The notes: generated by a model from the sequence alone, not told the origin. A stretch of DNA of 38,530 bases from Deltaproteobacteria bacterium (GCA_016218965.1 JACRCP010000112.1:1-38530), one strand, 5' to 3'. Numbered from the stretch's first letter, positions 14,979 to 23,053 are shown. Numbers and translations: made by a program.

Positions 14979-15659
14979 TCACTGCGGCCCGCACTCGGCC
15001 GCGCAGTAGCGGTATCCCATGTACATGCAGCAGAGCAGGCTCCCGCCGTCGGCGCTGCAGTCGGCGTCGGTCGCGCACGCGGCCGATGCGCCAAACATGC
15101 ACGCGTACGTCCCGTCCTCGCAGGTGCAGGAGATTGAGCCGCCCGCGTCCGTTCCGCCCATCGAGTCCAGGCCCTCGAAGCACGCCCGCAGTTCCTCGTA
15201 GTCGGTCTCGGTGTAGGTTTCCTCGGAACCGTCGGGGCAGACGATTGTGACGGACCCGATGCCGGGGACGTCGACTTCGGTGCGGACCAAAAATTCCGTC
15301 CCGTCGGCCGACCGGATCGTCGCATCGCCGCCCGAAATCGGCACGGTCAAGTCGTAGCAGAGGTCCCCCGATGCCCCGGTGAAGGTCGAGACGATGTCGG
15401 TCTCGGTCGCGGTGATGTCGAGCCTTGCGCCGCTCTCCCAGCGGTACTCGCCGAGGCTTTGGGCCGTGCACTTTCCCGACGGGACGAAGCAGCCGTTGAG
15501 ATTCGCAAGACACGATTTCATGATCTTCGAGATGTCGCAAAGCGGGGGGGCCGTGCCGGCGTCCCGGGGCTCTTCGGAATCGCAGCTGCCCGCGACGACG
15601 AAGACCGCAACCGCCGTCGCCGCGGCACACACAACAAACGGCGCTGGTGCTGGCCGCAT
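14979..15659 (-). CDS. Cys-rich lipoprotein, unknown function
   Basis: This 226-residue lipoprotein is predicted from its hydrophobic N-terminus and lipobox VVAGSC followed by DSEEPRDAG. The mature part has paired Cys (LCDISKIMKSCLANLNGCF, then CTCEDGTYACMFGASAACA, CCMYMGYRYCAAEC). The middle is a beta-rich section with ESGARLDITATETDIVST. No known domain is recognised. It starts 7 bases after the 5'-nucleotidase stop, so the two are very probably one transcript; a shared periplasmic or surface location would fit. Confidence 0.75.
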   Translation of the reverse strand: MRPAPAPFVVCAAATAVAVFVVAGSCDSEEPRDAGTAPPLCDISKIMKSCLANLNGCFVPSGKCTAQSLGEYRWESGARLDITATETDIVSTFTGASGDLCYDLTVPISGGDATIRSADGTEFLVRTEVDVPGIGSVTIVCPDGSEETYTETDYEELRACFEGLDSMGGTDAGGSISCTCEDGTYACMFGASAACATDADCSADGGSLLCCMYMGYRYCAAECGPQ

Positions 15660-15666
15660 CGGCGTC

Positions 15667-17331
15667 CTACGGCGATTCGTCGGCCTTGAAAGGCCAGTTG
15701 AGAAGGGCGTAGTTGCCCGGCGGCGCCGCCTTCACCGTGCCAATCCGGCGGAGATACCCCTCGAAGATGTCCCGGATGAGCGTCTGCGTGTTCACGACGT
15801 CCTTGCCCTCCGAGAAGGTCTTGAACCCGTCACCGCCCGAGAGCAGGAAGTCGTTGGTCGCGACCGTGTACGTGGCCGCGGGGTCCAGCGGCTTGCCCCC
15901 CACGGTCAACGCCTTGACCTTTTCGCCGGGCTTGGACGCCATGTCGACCGTCGCCTCGATCCCCGATATCGCCATGAGACCAAACGAGCGCGACGCGCCT
16001 TTTTCGACGATCTCCTTGACCTGGGCGCCGGTGAGGGTGAGCTTGATGAGGGAATTGTCAAAGGGGATCACCTCGAATATGGAGCCGTACGTGACCTTTC
16101 CGGCGGGGAGGTCCGCGCGGATGCCCCCGCTGTTGTACATGGCGATGTGCACGCCGGGGAAGAACGTGCGCATGGCATCGGTGAGAAGCACGCCCACCGG
16201 CGACTCGCCGTGGATCCGGCGCCTGAGCGAGACCTCGGCGGTGCAGACATGCTGGTCCTTGATCTTGGCGAGCATTTCCTTGTACATCGCCATGAACTTC
16301 GCGACCTTGGCGTCGGGGACGACGCGCGGTTTCGGCGCAAACAGGCTGGGGTCCGGGTTGACCGGCTCCGGCGGCGGGCTGTTGAGCGTCAGGAGCGGCG
16401 GATGGATCTTCGTCCTGTCGCGGAGCACCTTCTTGGTGGCCTCGTCAAGGTAGAGGTCGACCCGGCTGATGGCGACCCCCTTGCTGTACGACTGCACGAT
16501 TGGGATGCCGTTGACCGGTTCGGCGATCCGCGTGTGCGTGTGGCCGCTCACGATGACATGGACATCCTCGGGGCTCAGGGACCGCGCGATCTCGACGATC
16601 TCGCCGGAACAACCCCCCTCGCAAACCGCCCCGGCGTGCGCGAGGACGATGACGACGTTCACGCCGTGCTCCCTGAGCGCGGGGATGATCTTTTTGATCT
16701 CCTCGGCGCCAAACCGGAACTCGAGCCCCTGGATGTTCATGGGGTGCGTCGTGATGGGCGTCAGGACCGTCGTGACGCCGATGATGCCGATCTTTGCGCC
16801 TTTGCGTTCGATGATGTGAAAGGGCTTGAGGTTGGGCGTGCTCAGGCGCTTGCCGGTCTTGCGGTCGTAGATATTGGCGCCGAGCACCGGGAACGCGGCC
16901 TCGGAGATGCGTTTTTTCAAGGCCCCGAGCGTGTCGCCGCCCTCCTCGAGGGCGCCGAAATCGAACTCGTGGTTTCCGACCGCCAGCGCGTCGTAGCCCA
17001 TGAGGTTGTAGAAATCGACGACCGCCTTGCCCTTGGTGTAGTTGCCTATGAGCGACCCGGCCATGAAGTCGCCCGCGTCAAGGAGTATGAACCCTTCGGG
17101 GTCCTCGTCGCGCATCGAGTTCAGGTAGAACGACAGGTACTCGGCGCCGCCGGCCGGTTTCCCCCCCGTCAGGTCAGGCTTGTGCGGATCGAGGTAGCCG
17201 TGAAAGTCGTTGGTGGCGGCAATCGTGAGCTTGACGGCGCGTTCTTCGGCCGCAGACGGGTCCGGCGCGGCCGCCAAGGTTGCCAAGACGGCCGCAACGA
17301 TGTAGAGTTTGCGAAGCGGGGCCAAGTTCAT
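15667..17331 (-). CDS. Secreted 5'-nucleotidase / UshA-type metallophosphoesterase
   Basis: This 554-residue periplasmic or surface enzyme is predicted to hydrolyse nucleotides or nucleotide sugars. ATG 17331 gives a signal peptide, MNLAPLRKLYIVAAVLATLA, ending near PSAAEE. The N-terminal metallophosphoesterase domain shows ATNDFHGYL, LLDAGDFMAGSL, VGNHEFDFG, VLAHAGAVCEGG and SGHTHTR, which hold the two-metal site. The C-terminal substrate-binding domain shows GVLLTDAMR, YNSGGIRADLPAGKVTYGS with EVIPFDN, and TNDFLLSGGDGF. The length fits the family. A start at 17370 would place extra residues before the signal. Its start lies 51 bases from the divergent DUF362 gene, so both promoters must share that short gap. 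Confidence 0.9.
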   Translation of the reverse strand: MNLAPLRKLYIVAAVLATLAAAPDPSAAEERAVKLTIAATNDFHGYLDPHKPDLTGGKPAGGAEYLSFYLNSMRDEDPEGFILLDAGDFMAGSLIGNYTKGKAVVDFYNLMGYDALAVGNHEFDFGALEEGGDTLGALKKRISEAAFPVLGANIYDRKTGKRLSTPNLKPFHIIERKGAKIGIIGVTTVLTPITTHPMNIQGLEFRFGAEEIKKIIPALREHGVNVVIVLAHAGAVCEGGCSGEIVEIARSLSPEDVHVIVSGHTHTRIAEPVNGIPIVQSYSKGVAISRVDLYLDEATKKVLRDRTKIHPPLLTLNSPPPEPVNPDPSLFAPKPRVVPDAKVAKFMAMYKEMLAKIKDQHVCTAEVSLRRRIHGESPVGVLLTDAMRTFFPGVHIAMYNSGGIRADLPAGKVTYGSIFEVIPFDNSLIKLTLTGAQVKEIVEKGASRSFGLMAISGIEATVDMASKPGEKVKALTVGGKPLDPAATYTVATNDFLLSGGDGFKTFSEGKDVVNTQTLIRDIFEGYLRRIGTVKAAPPGNYALLNWPFKADESP

Positions 17332-17382
17332 CCGGCGCGTTACCCTCGTGAAGCCCGAACACCATAGCACAACCCTGGCGGC

Positions 17383-18387
17383 ATGGATAGAAGGAAGTTC
17401 ATCTCCGTAGGCATTGGCGCCGCGGCCGCGGGGGCGGTGGCCGCGGGGGTCAAGGCCGTCCTTGACGGCACCGAGGCGAACGGCGCTCCGAGAGGGGGCG
17501 CGCCGCGGAGGCCGGTTGTCGCGGTCGTGCGCGCGGGCTCGGCGAAATCCCCGGCGGACCTTGTGCGCGCGCTCTACCGCCGCCTGGTCGAGCGGGCGAT
17601 TCTGCTCGCGACGGGAGCCTCGGGATTGCGGGAGGCCGTGTTGGGCGTGGCGTCACCGTCCGAGATGGTGGGGTTCAAGCTCAACCTTCTGGCCGGGCCG
17701 CGCCTTTCGCCTTCACCCGAGATGGCCGCGGCGCTCGCCGGGGTGTTCGCCGCCGCCGGGTTCTCCCGCGAGCGCCTGGTGCTCTGGGAACGTACACGGG
17801 CCGAACTCCGCCGCTGCGGCTATTCGCAGGATCTGGGGGCGACGGTTGCGGCCACGGACGACCCCGGGGCCGGCTACGAGGACGAGCCGGAATCCAGCGG
17901 CGAGTTGGGGTCCTGCTTCTCGCGACTCTTGACGCGCAGGCTCGATGTCCTGGTGAGCGTTGGTGTGTGCAAGGACCACGACCTGTCGGGCGTCTCCTGC
18001 GGCGCCAAAAACCTCTACGGCGTCATCCACAACCCAAACAAGTACCACGATCAGAACTGCGACCCGTACATCCCCGACCTGCTCGCGTCTCGCCCCGTGA
18101 AAAAGGCCCTTCGGCTCACCGTTTTGGATGCGGCGACGGTCCAGTACGACGGCGGGCCGCTCTACTCGGAAGCCACCAACGCCTTCTTTGGCGGGGTCAT
18201 CGCGGGGCGCGACATGATAGCGGTGGATTCGGTCGCGCGCTCGGTAATCGAGAGGCTTCGCAAGGAGCACGGCCTCAAGACGCTCAAGGAGACGGGTCGC
18301 GAGCCGACGTGGCTTGCGACCGCCGAGAGGCGTGGCCTCGGGGTGGCCGACCCCGCGCGGATCAAGGTCGTGGAGGAGACGGTATGA
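17383..18387 (+). CDS. DUF362 domain protein with Tat signal
   Basis: This 334-residue protein begins MDRRKFISVGIG, a twin-arginine motif, followed by an Ala/Gly-rich core, and is therefore probably exported folded. The DUF362 fold is visible from VVAVVRAGSAKSPADLVRAL through EMVGFKLNLLAGPRLSPSPEM, VSVGVCKDHDLSGVSCGAKNLYGVIHNPNKYH and DCNPYI-like segments. No ferredoxin-type cluster motifs are present, unlike many DUF362 proteins. The biochemical role of this family is unknown. It is followed after 82 bases (holding two hairpins) by another Tat-signal gene encoding a radical SAM enzyme, so a joint function outside the cytoplasm is plausible. Confidence 0.82.
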   Translation: MDRRKFISVGIGAAAAGAVAAGVKAVLDGTEANGAPRGGAPRRPVVAVVRAGSAKSPADLVRALYRRLVERAILLATGASGLREAVLGVASPSEMVGFKLNLLAGPRLSPSPEMAAALAGVFAAAGFSRERLVLWERTRAELRRCGYSQDLGATVAATDDPGAGYEDEPESSGELGSCFSRLLTRRLDVLVSVGVCKDHDLSGVSCGAKNLYGVIHNPNKYHDQNCDPYIPDLLASRPVKKALRLTVLDAATVQYDGGPLYSEATNAFFGGVIAGRDMIAVDSVARSVIERLRKEHGLKTLKETGREPTWLATAERRGLGVADPARIKVVEETV

Positions 18388-18409
18388 TGGACGAGGTTCG
18401 TTCTGGAGT

Positions 18410-18455
18410 GCGCAAGCTTGCTTGCGCTTTTTCATCGCGCGAGCTTGCTCGCGTG
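18410..18455. repeat. Twin CTTG-loop hairpins within an operon
   Basis: GCGCAAG-CTTG-CTTGCGC (18410-18427) is followed by CGCGAG-CTTG-CTCGCG (18438-18453), whose stem can be extended by wobble pairs to 18436-18455. They have identical CTTG loops on different stems and lie between the two Tat-signal genes. A short T-run after the first (CTTTTTC) could make it a weak attenuator. Confidence 0.75.
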
Positions 18456-18469
18456 ACGGGCGGTCGTGA

Positions 18470-19600
18470 ATGAACAGACGGGCGCTTATCAAGGGTTCGC
18501 TTCTGGCCTGCGCGGCCGCGGCCTCGCCGCGGCTGTTCGAGGGGAGACTCCTTGCGGCGCCGCGGCAGACTACCGCCGGTGACGACGAAAAGTTCGTCCG
18601 CGAGGCGGCGTACTGGAAAAAGCTCACGGGCACCAAGGTCGAGTGCGAGCTGTGCCCGCGCGCGTGCAAGGTCGCCGACGGCGAGCGGGGTTTTTGCGGC
18701 GTGCGCGAGAACCGCGGCGGCAGGTACGTGACGCTCGTCTTCAACCGGCCCTGCTCGATGCACGTGGACCCCATCGAAAAAAAACCGCTCTTCCACTACA
18801 AACCGGGGACGCGGTCGTTTTCGATTGCGACCGCGGGGTGCAACGTCGAGTGCAAGTTCTGCCAGAACTGGGAGATCTCGCAGTTCCGCCCCGAGCAGAT
18901 CGAGTCAATCCACCAGACGCCGGACGACATCGTCGAAGGGGCGATTCGGAGCGGGTCTGCGACCATCGCGTTCACGTACACCGAGCCGGTGGTCTATTGC
19001 GAGTACATGCTGGCGGTTGCCGAGCGCGCGCGGGAGAAAGGCGTCGAGGGGGTGATGATCACGAACGCGTTCATCAAAGAGAAGCCGCTGCTCGACACCC
19101 TCAAGGTCCTGGGGGCGATCAAGGTCGATTTCAAGGGATACACCGAGGACTTCTACAAGACGTACTGCCGCGGCGAGCTAAAGCCCGTCCTTGAGGCGAT
19201 GAAACGGATCGCGAAGGCCGGGACGTGGCTGGAGCTGGTGCACCTCACCATCCCCACACTAAACGACGACGAGAAGGTCATCCGTCAGCTCGCCGTGTGG
19301 GTGAAGGACAATCTGGGGCCGAAAACGCCGATCCACTTCACGCGCTTCCACCCCATGTACAAGCTCAAGAATCTCCCGGTGACGCCCGTCAAGACGCTCG
19401 AGCGGGCGCGGGACGTTTCTATGGACGCGGGCCTTAAGTACGTCTATGCCGGCAACGTCCCCGGCCACCCCGGCGAGAACACCTACTGCCACAAGTGCGG
19501 GCGCATGCTGATCAAACGCGCGGGGTACATCATCAAGGAGAACCTCGTCCAAAACGGCAAGTGCCCCTGCGGCGAAAAGATCCCCGGCGTATGGTCCTGA
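18470..19600 (+). CDS. AmmeMemoRadiSam-type radical SAM enzyme with Tat-like signal
   Basis: This 376-residue protein is in the PflA-like radical SAM group often found with AMMECR1 and Memo proteins. The reaction is not established. It begins MNRRALIKGSLLACAAAASP, a twin-arginine plus hydrophobic stretch that fits a Tat signal. An N-terminal Cys region (VECELCPRACKVADGERGFC) follows, then FHYKPGTRSFSIATAGCN, and the SAM cluster motif C124-x3-C128-x2-C131 in CNVECKFCQNWEISQ. Later parts are DFKGYTEDFYKTYC and the C-terminal Cys pairs YCHKCGRMLIKR and GKCPCGEKIPG, a probable zinc ribbon or second cluster. AMMECR1 and Memo genes are absent from this window. The RR motif could be chance, but the preceding DUF362 gene has one too. 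Confidence 0.85.
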   Translation: MNRRALIKGSLLACAAAASPRLFEGRLLAAPRQTTAGDDEKFVREAAYWKKLTGTKVECELCPRACKVADGERGFCGVRENRGGRYVTLVFNRPCSMHVDPIEKKPLFHYKPGTRSFSIATAGCNVECKFCQNWEISQFRPEQIESIHQTPDDIVEGAIRSGSATIAFTYTEPVVYCEYMLAVAERAREKGVEGVMITNAFIKEKPLLDTLKVLGAIKVDFKGYTEDFYKTYCRGELKPVLEAMKRIAKAGTWLELVHLTIPTLNDDEKVIRQLAVWVKDNLGPKTPIHFTRFHPMYKLKNLPVTPVKTLERARDVSMDAGLKYVYAGNVPGHPGENTYCHKCGRMLIKRAGYIIKENLVQNGKCPCGEKIPGVWS

Positions 19601-19842
19601 AACACCCCGCGAATCAATTCCGGTAGTACACCTAGGCATTTGGAATGGGTCCCCTCAGGTACACCCGAAATGTGAAACAAAGCGCCACACGTGTGGTGAA
19701 ACGTCGACACTTTGCCCGCGCCCGATTGAGCGTCTCTTGAAATCGCGCATGTTTTTCGGTTGGCTCAACGATTGCTTCTGACTCTTTCCGCGAAACCGCC
19801 GCCGACCAGCTAGTCAAACCGGCGGTGGTCGGGGAGAGTGCG
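19601..19842. other. Spacer without a recognised gene
   Basis: This stretch is less GC-rich than its surroundings. It must carry the promoter for the GT4 gene, but I cannot assign a convincing -35/-10 pair. A 12-bp palindrome, CCACACGTGTGG, lies at about 19686. One such site is expected by chance in a window of this size, so I do not assign it a role. A GC-rich, partly self-complementary stretch precedes the GGGGAGAG ribosome binding site. Confidence 0.35.
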
Positions 19843-21048
19843 ATGAAGATTGGAATCATATCCGAATACTATTACCCTTACCTCGGGGGAATCGCCGAAC
19901 ACGTCCACAACACGTGGAGGCAGTTTAGGGCGCGCGGGCACGACGTCACCATTGTCACACCCGAAATGAAAGGTCTCAGATACGGCGCCGGCGTGACGCG
20001 CGGCGCGGGCTGGGCGCAGGAGTCCGAGATCATCAGGATCGGCTCAAGCCGCCCCTTTTACTTCAACGACGGCTTCGTGCGCCTCACATCGCCATTTGGC
20101 CTCGTGCGCCGCCTTCGCGAGGTGTTCCGGTCCGAGCGCTTTGATTTGGTCCACGTGCACGCCCCGCTCGTTCCCATGCTCCCCATGGCGGCCATCAAAG
20201 CCGCGGACTGCCCGGTGGTCGGGACCTGCCATACCGAAACCTCCGGAAACACGGCATACCGCGTCGCAAACGTCTGGTTCTGGCGTTTTGCCGATCGCCT
20301 CGACGGCTGCATAGCCGTGTCCCCTGTCGCGGCCGAGGCGATGGAACGCCACTTCGGTCTTTCGTGCACCATTGTGCCAAACGGCGTCGATACAGCGCTC
20401 TACCGGCCCGGCAACCGGCCGGCCGCCGGGTTTGCCGACGGCCGGAGAAACGTGCTCTTCGTCGGGCGCTTCGACCCGCACAACGGGCTCAAGTTTCTTC
20501 TCGAGGCGTTCCCCCTGGTCAAAAACCAAGTTCCCGACGCGCGTCTGGTGGTCGTCGGCGATGGCCCGCTCAGAAAGTCTTACGAGCGCCTGGTCCCCCC
20601 GTCAATCGCCGGGGACGTGCACTTCTTGGGGATGCAGTACCTGCGCAAGCCCGAGCTTTACGCCTGCGCGGATGTATTCGTGAACCCGGCCCTCTACCAT
20701 GCCCAAGGCATCGTCTGCCTGGAAGCGATGGCGTCCGGGACGCCCATCGTCGCATCCGCCATCCGGGGGTTTGAGTGGCTGATGCAGGACGACGCCGTGT
20801 ACGCCGAGCCGGGGAACAGCGCAGCGCTCGCGTCGGCGATCATCGAGACGCTCTCGGACGCGAATCGGGCCGCGGATCTCCGGCGGCGCGTGCGCGCCCG
20901 GGCCGAGCGTTTGTCGTGGGAGGTCGTGTCGGGCCGGATCCTGGACTACTTCGGATCGGTCATCGGCGGGACGGCGCCGGACCGCGAAAGGAGCCAACAT
21001 GCTGAACGCAGCGTTCATAGGCAAGGCGCTCCGCAACCTGTTCATTGA
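19843..21048 (+). CDS. Glycosyltransferase family 4 (GT-B)
   Basis: The 401-residue enzyme transfers a sugar from a nucleotide donor, acceptor unknown. ATG 19843 follows GGGGAGAG; GTG 19825 in the same frame is less likely. The N-terminal part reads MKIGIISEYYYPYLGGIAEH, then LVHVHAPLVPMLP and VGTCHTETSG. The C-terminal donor domain has IVPNGVDTALYRPG, VLFVGRFDPHNGLKFLLEAF, VVVGDGPLRKSYERL, and QGIVCLEAMASGTPIVAS, with the E-x7-E retaining-GT4 pattern shortened to its second Glu region. The last 17 residues overlap the start of the next gene by 50 bases, so the two are coupled. That tail looks non-conserved. The pairing with a radical SAM gene suggests a modified glycan or glycolipid, but this is inference. 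Confidence 0.85.
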   Translation: MKIGIISEYYYPYLGGIAEHVHNTWRQFRARGHDVTIVTPEMKGLRYGAGVTRGAGWAQESEIIRIGSSRPFYFNDGFVRLTSPFGLVRRLREVFRSERFDLVHVHAPLVPMLPMAAIKAADCPVVGTCHTETSGNTAYRVANVWFWRFADRLDGCIAVSPVAAEAMERHFGLSCTIVPNGVDTALYRPGNRPAAGFADGRRNVLFVGRFDPHNGLKFLLEAFPLVKNQVPDARLVVVGDGPLRKSYERLVPPSIAGDVHFLGMQYLRKPELYACADVFVNPALYHAQGIVCLEAMASGTPIVASAIRGFEWLMQDDAVYAEPGNSAALASAIIETLSDANRAADLRRRVRARAERLSWEVVSGRILDYFGSVIGGTAPDRERSQHAERSVHRQGAPQPVH

Positions 21049-21976
21049 CCGCGACCGTCCCTTCTTTGCGCACCTGTTCGTCACCGAGCGCTGCAACCTG
21101 AGGTGCCGGTACTGCGAGGTCTGGAGGGACCCGCGCCCGGAGCTTGACGAGGAGGGGCTCGAAAAGACCATCGACAGGCTCGCGGCGATGGGGACCGCGG
21201 TCCTAAGCTTCACCGGCGGGGAGCCTCTGCTCCGTAAGGAGACAATCCGGCTTATCGGGTACGCGAAGCGGCGCGGGATGCACACCAAGATCACCTCGAA
21301 CGGGACGATGCCGCGCGACCGGTACAGGGAGTTGTTGGAGAGCGATATCGACGCGATCTCGATCTCCATGGACGGGGTCGGCGGCGAGTCCGCCCTCCCG
21401 TACGCGAAGATGGACGGAAGGATCATCGGAAACATCGAGTTCATGCACGCGAGGCGCGGCAAGAAGAAGCTCAACGTCTCGACGGTGTACTTCGGCGGCA
21501 ACGAATCGGCGGTCAGGGAGCTGGTGGATTTCCTGGAGCGCGGACTCCCGGGGCTCGAGGTCTTCGTTCAGCCTGTGGTGTCGGGGCAGGGCGGCGCGTT
21601 CCGCCCGGGGCGGTTCGTGCACGTTGACATGGACCTGCTCAGGGAGCTCGAGACGCGGCCGTCGGTCGTCAACCCCCGGTACTTCAACGACCATTGCGCC
21701 GAGTACTTCCGCCGCGACGGCCGCTTCCCGTGGGGCTGCAAGGCAGGCAGGATGTTCTTCGACATCAAGCCCGACGGCGAGTTCTGGATGTGCCAGGACC
21801 AGCCGACCGGGCTAAACGTCTTGGACCCCGGCTTCATGGACGCGTGGCGCGCCCTCGACACCGAGTGTCTTGCCAGGCAGTGCTCCGGGTGCACGTACTC
21901 GTGCTACGTCCTGACGCAAAAGAGCTTCGAGTTGAAAAACGCCCAAACCTGGTTCACGCACGCCGCGAGGCTGTGA
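20999..21976 (+). CDS. Radical SAM protein with C-terminal SPASM-like Cys cluster
   Basis: This 325-residue cytoplasmic enzyme begins at ATG 20999, preceded by GAAAGGAGCC within the GT4 gene. The SAM cluster motif is C32-x3-C36-x2-C39 in VTERCNLRCRYCEVW, followed by FTGGEPLLRKE and ITSNGTMPRDRY. The C-terminal half has Cys in CAEYF, WGCKAG, WMCQDQ and QCSGCTYSCYV, typical of SPASM/twitch domains that hold one or two auxiliary clusters. FDIKPDGEFW before the third Cys supports this. Such enzymes modify peptides, sugars or lipids. Coupled expression with a GT4 gene and the absence of a small Cys-rich precursor peptide immediately beside it favour a glycan or lipid substrate, but the evidence is weak. 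It is not HpnH, whose motif differs. Confidence 0.82.
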   Translation: MLNAAFIGKALRNLFIDRDRPFFAHLFVTERCNLRCRYCEVWRDPRPELDEEGLEKTIDRLAAMGTAVLSFTGGEPLLRKETIRLIGYAKRRGMHTKITSNGTMPRDRYRELLESDIDAISISMDGVGGESALPYAKMDGRIIGNIEFMHARRGKKKLNVSTVYFGGNESAVRELVDFLERGLPGLEVFVQPVVSGQGGAFRPGRFVHVDMDLLRELETRPSVVNPRYFNDHCAEYFRRDGRFPWGCKAGRMFFDIKPDGEFWMCQDQPTGLNVLDPGFMDAWRALDTECLARQCSGCTYSCYVLTQKSFELKNAQTWFTHAARL

Positions 21977-22039
21977 TTCTTTTGACCGGTTTTCGGAGGG
22001 GGAAAATGGGACGTCACGAACCCTCCGCTTGAGGCTCAG

Positions 22040-22082
22040 AACCATACTTGACATTTTGTCGGGTAATTTGTGAAGTATGGTT
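22040..22082 (+). promoter_or_regulatory. Candidate promoter/operator: TTGACA inside a 10-bp inverted repeat
   Basis: Arms AACCATACTT (22040-22049) and AAGTATGGTT (22073-22082) are exact complements. A perfect TTGACA (22048-22053) starts in the left arm. With a 17-base spacer the -10 is TGAAGT (22071-22076), a weak match that overlaps the right arm. A repressor binding the arms would cover both elements. It lies 93 bases upstream of GTG 22175. Confidence 0.45.
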
Positions 22083-22174
22083 GCAGAAGCGTGCGCGTTC
22101 GACACGAGATGAAAGGGGGGCGCGGTTCCCGGCGGAGTCCCATGCGGCGTTTGGCCAACACGAAAGGAGGTTTT

Positions 22175-23053
22175 GTGCGGCGGGTGCGTTTCTGTTTTGT
22201 CGTTTTGATCGTCGGCGCTGGCGGGCTGCTTCCGCGATGTGACGAGGAGCCCAGGGACGACTGCACGGAGATGTGCCGGCGGATGTCGGTGTCGGAATGC
22301 GTCCCCATCAGCGCATCGTGCCTCGACACGTGCGAGTTCGCCCGGAAGGCCCTTCCGGGGGTGTGCGAGATCGACGTCGATCGGACCCTTGCCTGCGGCG
22401 CCGCGTCCGACTTCATATGCGATGAGCGGGGCCTCCCTTACCCGGTAGACTGTTTTGTCGAATGGAGAACGTTCTGGGACTGCATCGACAAGCTCCTCTC
22501 CGGGGATGCCGGGACGCCCGACGCCGACGCCGGGTCGCGCGACACAGGTCCCGGGGCGAAAGGGAGCTGCAAGGACAAGCCGAGGTTCGCGTCCTGCATC
22601 GCCGCCGACGGGCGCCTGGGTGTCTGCTACGAGGCGGTAGACCTCATCGAGTGCACGATCGAGTGCGACGAGATCGGGACCGCGTGCGACGCCGGGTTTT
22701 GCCACTTCCTCGGCACGTTCGAAGAGGCGCCCAAGCCGTTGTGCCTTCCGGAGGGCGCCGTCGCAACGGGCGACTACTGCGAGAAACCCAACGACTGCGC
22801 CGCCGGCGGGCAGTGCTACAAATCCGGCGACTACGGTCCCTACTGCTACCAGCCGTGCCGGGCCGGGCGCCTTCCGGTCGCGCGGCCTGAGCCGCGCGCG
22901 GGACTTGACTTGGGCGAAAAGCTGAATAGATTTGGGGGTAGGTGTGGGAGGAGATGGCGCCGTGAAGCGGGGTACGAATACCAGGTTGCCGGTCAAGAGG
23001 CTCTCGGACGACGAGCTCGCGGCCAGGGATTTTGCCGTCGACATCCTCTTTGA
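22175..23053 (+). CDS. Secreted Cys-rich protein with Asp/Ala linker
   Basis: I chose GTG 22175 because AAAGGAGG lies directly upstream and the product then begins with a compact signal (RRVRFCFVVLIVGAGGLLP). The following LPRC is a poor lipobox, so anchoring is uncertain. The mature protein has at least 20 Cys in knots: DDCTEMCRRMSVSECVPI, CEFARKALPGVCEI, CSKD-like CKDKPRFASC, CTIECDEIGTACDAGFC. The linker SGDAGTPDADAGSRDTG is typical of myxococcal surface proteins. The predicted 292 residues overlap the next ORF by 92 bases. The last part (after CYQPC near 22857) is Arg-rich and unlike the rest, so the true end may have been lost by a frameshift there. The function is unknown. Confidence 0.6.
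   Translation: MRRVRFCFVVLIVGAGGLLPRCDEEPRDDCTEMCRRMSVSECVPISASCLDTCEFARKALPGVCEIDVDRTLACGAASDFICDERGLPYPVDCFVEWRTFWDCIDKLLSGDAGTPDADAGSRDTGPGAKGSCKDKPRFASCIAADGRLGVCYEAVDLIECTIECDEIGTACDAGFCHFLGTFEEAPKPLCLPEGAVATGDYCEKPNDCAAGGQCYKSGDYGPYCYQPCRAGRLPVARPEPRAGLDLGEKLNRFGGRCGRRWRREAGYEYQVAGQEALGRRARGQGFCRRHPL

Noticed and set aside
15379..17367. 662-codon plus-strand frame opposite the 5'-nucleotidase
   Set aside because: Composition is that of an antisense shadow (Arg, Asp, Val, Leu); the minus frame has all 5'-nucleotidase motifs.
19686..19697. CCACACGTGTGG palindrome as operator
   Set aside because: About nine 12-bp perfect palindromes are expected by chance in 38 kb, and no promoter elements surround it.
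21994..22027. CGGAGGG...CCCTCCG as terminator after the SPASM gene
   Set aside because: The 7-bp stem has a 20-base loop and no T-run follows.
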